From contig JAQVYD010000055.1 in NCBI GenBank assembly GCA_028709105.1, positions 1 through 8,594 of the forward strand: 8,594 nucleotides of DNA, written 5' to 3'. Position numbers and translations under genes: made by a program. This DNA comes from Clostridia bacterium. Lineage in GTDB: Bacteria > Bacillota > Peptococcia > DRI-13 > DTU073. Below, piece by piece: positions 4,461 to 8,594 of this stretch (positions within the stretch are counted from its first letter, which is position 1; each line of letters opens with the position of its first letter). The notes below the pieces were generated by a model. The model was given only the letters and a program-made list of their open reading frames with translations, had not been told where the DNA came from and made no database searches.

Positions 4461-5663
4461 ATGAATAACGAATTAATTAAGCAGATGGGCTTAGATTATG
4501 TGATGAAGACGTATTCTCGGCATGATTATGCCTTAGTAAGGGGTAAGGGGAGTTACGTCTGGGACGCTAATGGCAAGAAGTATTTAGACATGGTCAGCGG
4601 CATTGCTGTGAATAATGTGGGGCATTGCCATCCCCAAGTAGTGAAAGCAATCCAAAAACAGGCAGAATTACTCATTCATTGTTCTAATTTATATTGGAAT
4701 GAACCACAGGTGCAATTAGCCAAGATGCTGGCAGATAATTCTTGTGGTGATAAGGCGTTTTTCTGTAATAGCGGCACAGAGGCTAACGAAGCGGCTATTA
4801 AGCTGGCTAGAAGATGGTCTTATGAAAAATATGGTGCCAATCGTTATGAGATTATTACCGCTGTAAATTCTTTTCACGGCAGGACTTTGGGGGCTTTGAC
4901 GGCAACGGGGCAGACTCAGTATCAACAAGGGTTTCAGCCTTTGCTGCCGGGGTTTAAGTATGTACCCTTTAATGACCTTGCGGCACTCAAAAAAGCAATT
5001 ACGCCACAGACTTGTGCGCTTCTTTTAGAGCCTGTACAGGGCGAAGGAGGGGTTCATCCGGCAACGAAGGAATATCTGACCGGGGTAAAGGCTTTATGTG
5101 CAGAAAAAGACCTTTTATTGCTCTTTGATGAAGTACAGACAGGGTTAGGCCGTACCGGGAAGCTCTTTGCTTATCAGCATCATGGTGTAGAACCGGATGC
5201 CTTTACTTTAGCGAAGGGCTTGGGCGGCGGTGTACCGATTGGGGCTTTGATCGCCCGCGGGGTGGCCGCTGATGTCTTGGGGCCGGGACAGCATGCCGCT
5301 ACTTTTGGCGGGAATCCTTTGGCCGCAGCGGCGGCTCTGGCAACTTTAACGGTACTTATTGGGGAAAAATTACCACAGCAGGCTGCAGAAAAGGGGCAAT
5401 ATTTACAAGAAAAACTGTTGACGCTGAAAAAAACTAATCCTTTAATTAAAGAGGTCAGAGGATTAGGACTGATGCTGGGCATAGAACTTTTTATTGAGGG
5501 GAAAAAGATACAAGATTTTTGTCAAGAAAAAGGATTATTGATTAATTGTGTGCAGAGTAAAACATTGCGGTTAATTCCTCCTTTAAATATAGCTTATGAG
5601 GATTTAGACAAAGCGATGGCGATTATCGGGGAGGCTCTAACAGAAGCACAGGCATCTTTATAA
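4461..5663 (+). CDS. argD: Acetylornithine aminotransferase
   Basis: This PLP-dependent class III aminotransferase converts N-acetylglutamate semialdehyde to N-acetylornithine with glutamate as amino donor. The 400-residue length is typical. Visible are SGTEANEAAIKLAR (104-117, phosphate-binding region), FHGRTLGAL (138-146), LLFDEVQTGLGRTG (220-233, with the Asp that contacts the PLP ring nitrogen), the Schiff-base lysine Lys252 in TLAKGLGGG, and TFGGNPLAAAA. The start follows an AGGAGGGGG site overlapping the argJ stop, so the two genes are probably coupled. In many bacteria this enzyme also serves lysine synthesis as succinyldiaminopimelate aminotransferase; nothing here decides that. Position between argJ and argF fits the arginine role. 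Confidence 0.96.
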   Translation: MNNELIKQMGLDYVMKTYSRHDYALVRGKGSYVWDANGKKYLDMVSGIAVNNVGHCHPQVVKAIQKQAELLIHCSNLYWNEPQVQLAKMLADNSCGDKAFFCNSGTEANEAAIKLARRWSYEKYGANRYEIITAVNSFHGRTLGALTATGQTQYQQGFQPLLPGFKYVPFNDLAALKKAITPQTCALLLEPVQGEGGVHPATKEYLTGVKALCAEKDLLLLFDEVQTGLGRTGKLFAYQHHGVEPDAFTLAKGLGGGVPIGALIARGVAADVLGPGQHAATFGGNPLAAAAALATLTVLIGEKLPQQAAEKGQYLQEKLLTLKKTNPLIKEVRGLGLMLGIELFIEGKKIQDFCQEKGLLINCVQSKTLRLIPPLNIAYEDLDKAMAIIGEALTEAQASL

Positions 5664-5687
5664 CAAATTTTAAGGAGTGGGTGCAGG

Positions 5688-6614
5688 ATGAACTTAAAAG
5701 GTCGTGATTATCTTACTTTAGCTGATTTTAAACGTGAAGAAATCTGGTATCTTTTAGAATTAGCCCGAGATTTAAAAAAGAAACAAAAAGCTGGTATCCC
5801 CCATCAGGTATTAAAAGGGAAGACTCTGGCGATGATTTTTCAAAAAGCCTCGACGCGGACACGTGTTTCTTTTGAAACAGGGATGTTTCACTTAGGTGGT
5901 TTGGCCATGTTTTTAAGCGGGAACGACTTACAGATAGGACGCGGCGAACCGATTGAGGATACGGCCAGGGTTTTGTCGCGCTATGTTGACAGTATTCTCA
6001 TTCGTACCTTCAGTCATCAGGAGGTCTTAGATTTAGCCAAGTATGCCGATGTGCCTGTGATTAACGGGTTAACAGATGATTTCCATCCGACACAAGCTTT
6101 GGCCGATCTTTTAACGGTTTGGGAGCATTTAGGAACTTTAGAAGGAATTAAACTGGCCTATATCGGTGATGGCAACAATATGGTGCATAGCTTAATGTTG
6201 GCCGGAGCAATTATGGGGATGGAGGTTATCTCCGCTTGTCCCGAGGGGTATGAGCCGAATCCGGAAGTTGTAGCTAAGGCCCGGTCTTTAGCCGGTCAGC
6301 CTGAAAAAATAAAGATAGTGCGGGAACCACAGGAAGCAGTACAAGGGGCACAGGTATTATACACTGATGTCTGGGCCAGTATGGGGCAGGAGAAGGAAGC
6401 GGCAGAGCGTCGTCAGGCTTTTGCGCATTATCAAATTAATGCCGAACTGCTTAAGCAGGCGGAGAAAGAGGCGATTGTTCTGCATTGTTTACCGGCACAT
6501 CGAGGGGAAGAAATTACCGCAGAGGTGCTGGAGGGTACGCAATCAGTAGTATTTGATGAAGCAGAAAATAGGTTGCATGCTCATAAGGCTATTTTGGCGG
6601 CTCTGCTGGCGTAG
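5688..6614 (+). CDS. argF: Ornithine carbamoyltransferase
   Basis: This enzyme joins ornithine and carbamoyl phosphate to make citrulline. Its 308 residues carry the family signatures: STRTR (55-59) for carbamoyl phosphate, HPTQ (133-136), the ornithine-side loop DVWASMGQE (227-235), and HCLPAHR (266-272) with the catalytic cysteine. The SMG loop argues for a true ornithine enzyme rather than an acetylornithine or aspartate carbamoyltransferase. AAGGAG sits 10 nt before the ATG at 5688, 24 bp after the argD stop. Location in a biosynthetic cluster, with no arginine deiminase genes in view, indicates an anabolic role. Carbamoyl-phosphate synthase genes are not in the window. Confidence 0.97.
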   Translation: MNLKGRDYLTLADFKREEIWYLLELARDLKKKQKAGIPHQVLKGKTLAMIFQKASTRTRVSFETGMFHLGGLAMFLSGNDLQIGRGEPIEDTARVLSRYVDSILIRTFSHQEVLDLAKYADVPVINGLTDDFHPTQALADLLTVWEHLGTLEGIKLAYIGDGNNMVHSLMLAGAIMGMEVISACPEGYEPNPEVVAKARSLAGQPEKIKIVREPQEAVQGAQVLYTDVWASMGQEKEAAERRQAFAHYQINAELLKQAEKEAIVLHCLPAHRGEEITAEVLEGTQSVVFDEAENRLHAHKAILAALLA

Positions 6615-6617
6615 ATG

Positions 6618-6659
6618 GTGTTTAGTTTTTAGTGTTTAGTTTTTAGTGTTTAGTGATTA
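6618..6659 (+). repeat. Heptanucleotide tandem repeat between argF and argG
   Basis: Six consecutive 7-mers of the form GTNTTTA run from just after the argF stop. They can also be read as three 14-bp units (GTGTTTAGTTTTTA twice, then GTGTTTAGTGATTA). The array ends 33 bp before the argG ATG. Such arrays can change copy number by slippage, but here this would alter only the spacer. Confidence 0.85.
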
Positions 6660-6679
6660 GAGATGATGAAGATGAGAAA

Positions 6680-6688
6680 GGGGAAGGG
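6680..6688 (+). promoter_or_regulatory. Ribosome binding site deciding the argG start
   Basis: GGGGAAGGG lies 4 nt before the ATG at 6693. The frame is open back to an ATG at 6663, but that start would translate this purine-rich site itself (MKMRKGKGN), so 6693 is preferred. Confidence 0.75.
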
Positions 6689-6692
6689 AAAC

Positions 6693-7898
6693 ATGAAAAA
6701 AGTAGTTTTGGCGTATTCCGGGGGGTTGGACACCTCGATTATTATTCCTTGGCTGAAAGAAAATTACGGTTATGAGGTTATTGCCGTAGCGGCAGATGTA
6801 GGGCAGGGAGAAGAATTAGATCCTTTAGAGGAAAAGGCGATCAAAACAGGGGCTAGCAAGATCTATATTGAAGATTTAAAAGAAGAATTTGTGACTGACT
6901 ATATTTTCCCGACTTTGAAAGCAGGAGCGGTTTATGAAGGGAAATATCTTTTGGGAACCTCTTTTGCCCGCCCTTTGATTGCCAAAAGAATAGTGGAGAT
7001 TGCGCAAGAGGAAGGGGCAGAGGCGATTGCACATGGCTGTACGGGGAAAGGGAATGACCAAGTCCGCTTTGAGCTTACGATTAAGGCTTTGGCCCCGGAA
7101 ATGAAGATTATTGCTCCGTGGCGTATTTGGGACATCAAATCGAGGGAAGAGGAAATAGAATATGCGGAGGCGCGGAATATTCCGGTTCCTGTAAGTAAGG
7201 AGCGACCTTATAGTATGGACAGAAACCTTTGGCATTTGAGCCATGAAGGGGCTGACTTAGAAGACCCGGCCAATGAACCTTTGGATGATTTACTGCTGAT
7301 GATTACCCCGCCGGAAAAAGCACCGAATCAAGCGACTTATGTAGAGATTCAATTTGAGCAGGGAACTCCTGTCGCTGTAAATGGGCAGGCTTTAGCTCCA
7401 GTGCAGTTGCTTGAAAAACTGAATGAAATAGCCGGAGCGAATGGGGTAGGAATTGCCGATATGGTGGAAAATCGGTTAGTGGGGATGAAATCCCGTGGTG
7501 TTTATGAAACTCCTGGGGGAACTGTGCTTTACAAGGCACATCAGGACTTGGAATTGTTAACTTTGGATAGAATGACTCTGCATTATAAAGATTTGGTGGC
7601 CCAGCGTTATGCGGAATTAGTTTATGACGGTGTGTGGTTTCATCCTTTGCGTGAGGCGCTGGATGCTTTTGTTAATGTTACGCAGAAGACGGTTACCGGA
7701 ACCGTAAGAATGAAGCTTTATAAGGGGAATTGTGTTCCGGCAGGTACGAAGTCACCATATTCCTTATACAATGAAGACTTGGCTACTTTTAGTGAAGACC
7801 AGGTTTATAATCAAAAGGATGCGGAAGGCTTTATCAATCTCTTTGGTTTGCCACTCAAGGTGCAGGCTTTAATGAAAAAAGAAGCCGGGTTGAAATAA
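6693..7898 (+). CDS. argG: Argininosuccinate synthase
   Basis: This enzyme condenses citrulline and aspartate, using ATP, into argininosuccinate. From the ATG at 6693 it has 401 residues, the common bacterial length. The N-terminal ATP pyrophosphatase loop AYSGGLDTS is at 7-15. Further family stretches are GTSFARPLIAK, HGCTGKGNDQVRFE (ATP and aspartate/citrulline contacts), PYSMDRNLWHLSHEG, and VYETPGGTVLYKAH. It is separated from argF by 78 bp holding a tandem repeat, with no promoter I can defend, so it is probably in the same transcript. It ends 19 bp before argH, the next enzyme of the pathway. Confidence 0.97.
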   Translation: MKKVVLAYSGGLDTSIIIPWLKENYGYEVIAVAADVGQGEELDPLEEKAIKTGASKIYIEDLKEEFVTDYIFPTLKAGAVYEGKYLLGTSFARPLIAKRIVEIAQEEGAEAIAHGCTGKGNDQVRFELTIKALAPEMKIIAPWRIWDIKSREEEIEYAEARNIPVPVSKERPYSMDRNLWHLSHEGADLEDPANEPLDDLLLMITPPEKAPNQATYVEIQFEQGTPVAVNGQALAPVQLLEKLNEIAGANGVGIADMVENRLVGMKSRGVYETPGGTVLYKAHQDLELLTLDRMTLHYKDLVAQRYAELVYDGVWFHPLREALDAFVNVTQKTVTGTVRMKLYKGNCVPAGTKSPYSLYNEDLATFSEDQVYNQKDAEGFINLFGLPLKVQALMKKEAGLK

Positions 7899-7917
7899 CA
7901 GAGAGGGAGGTGTAAGC

Positions 7918-8594
7918 ATGAAGTTATGGGGAGGCCGTTTTCAAAAGGAAACGGATCAACTGATGGATGATTTCCATTCCTCGATTAGTTTTGACCGGCG
8001 CTTATATCGTTACGATATTTTAGGTAGTATTGCTCATGTGCGGATGTTAGGGCAAACGGGGATTATTGCTCTGGAGGAAGCGGCACAAATAATAGACGGG
8101 CTAGAGGATTTATTAACGGAAATTGAGGCAGGGCAGGTACAGTTTTCTGTAAGTGCAGAGGATATTCACATGAATATAGAAACTTTACTTATCGAAAAAA
8201 TAGGTCCTGTGGCCAAAAAAATGCATACAGGGAGAAGCCGTAATGACCAGGTAGCTCTTGATACGAGAATGTATGTTAAAGAGCAAATCTTAAGGACGAG
8301 GGAGCTTTTATTGGCCTTGGTGGAAACCTTGGTGAAATTAGCTGAGGCACATGCGGAGACGATTATGCCGGGTTATACCCATTTGCAGATAGCCCAGCCC
8401 GTAACCTTGGGGCATCATCTCTTGGCTTATGTGGAAATGTTCAAACGTGATTTAGAGCGGCTGATGGATTGTGGGCAGAGGGTTGATGTCATGCCTTTAG
8501 GTGCCGGTGCTTTAGCCGGAACCACTTTCCCTTTGGATAGGGCAATGGTGGCCAAGGAATTGGGCTTTGCCAAAGTTTCCGAAAACAGTATGGA
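7918..8594 (+). CDS. argH: Argininosuccinate lyase, N-terminal part (cut by window edge)
   Basis: This enzyme splits argininosuccinate into arginine and fumarate, the last step of the pathway. The first 225 codons are present, starting at the ATG at 7918 behind GGGAGGTG (7905-7912). The start is typical (MKLWGGRF). HTGRSRNDQVALD (103-115) and PGYTHLQIAQP (151-161), with the conserved His155, are the first two fumarase/aspartase superfamily blocks, and PLGAGALAGTTFPLDR follows at 193-208. The signature loop with the catalytic serine (GSSxMPQKxN) should lie beyond the window, so integrity of the active site cannot be judged. No frameshift or stop is seen in the visible part. Confidence 0.96.
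   Translation, partial: MKLWGGRFQKETDQLMDDFHSSISFDRRLYRYDILGSIAHVRMLGQTGIIALEEAAQIIDGLEDLLTEIEAGQVQFSVSAEDIHMNIETLLIEKIGPVAKKMHTGRSRNDQVALDTRMYVKEQILRTRELLLALVETLVKLAEAHAETIMPGYTHLQIAQPVTLGHHLLAYVEMFKRDLERLMDCGQRVDVMPLGAGALAGTTFPLDRAMVAKELGFAKVSENSM

Noticed and set aside
6876..7244. A 122-codon minus-strand frame opposite argG
   Set aside because: It lies wholly inside a clear argininosuccinate synthase gene on the other strand and shows no family features.

Overview
The window looks like chromosomal DNA from a low-to-moderate GC member of the Bacillota, most likely Clostridia-like. The basis is strong purine-rich Shine-Dalgarno sites, sigma-A-type promoters, a YtrA-type GntR/ABC-2 transporter cassette, and arginine enzymes of the Gram-positive anaerobe type. 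The genus cannot be fixed from sequence alone.

Region 1 (1-1537, minus strand) is a three-gene cassette read leftward: a short YtrA-family GntR repressor (start corrected to a GTG at 1537), an ABC ATPase, and the first 90 codons of a membrane permease cut off by the window edge. The genes overlap by 8 and 26 bp, so they are probably translationally coupled. The promoter is near consensus and is covered by four copies of the heptamer GTATTAT/ATAATAC, a likely autoregulatory operator.

Region 2 (1538-1746) is a divergent control region. Back-to-back promoters serve the GntR cassette and argC. The argC promoter carries two degenerate ARG-box-like sequences 20 bp apart, and its leader holds a small arginine-containing upstream ORF that overlaps the argC start.

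Region 3 (1747-8594, plus strand) is an arginine biosynthesis cluster in the order argC, argJ, argD, argF, argG and argH (argH truncated by the window end). ArgC and ArgD make N-acetylornithine from N-acetylglutamyl phosphate. ArgJ moves the acetyl group back to glutamate, ArgF makes citrulline, and ArgG plus ArgH convert citrulline to arginine. argB (N-acetylglutamate kinase), normally next to argJ, is absent, and the argJ-argD gap is only 12 bp.

The most interesting part is the 446-bp gap between argC and the corrected argJ start (2785-3230). It holds a nested structure of about 222 nt (2906-3127): an 11-bp outer stem, further rod helices, a 14-bp inner stem with a 3-nt bulge, four hairpins in a multiway junction, and a 6-bp pseudoknot. 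Loop and mismatch chemistry favour the minus strand. The architecture suggests a HEARO / IscB omega-RNA-like element with no nuclease gene next to it. That family name is inference; the base pairing is read directly. Two copies of a degenerate REP-like repeat (GGGACGGTTCTT...TTGTCTT) flank the element.
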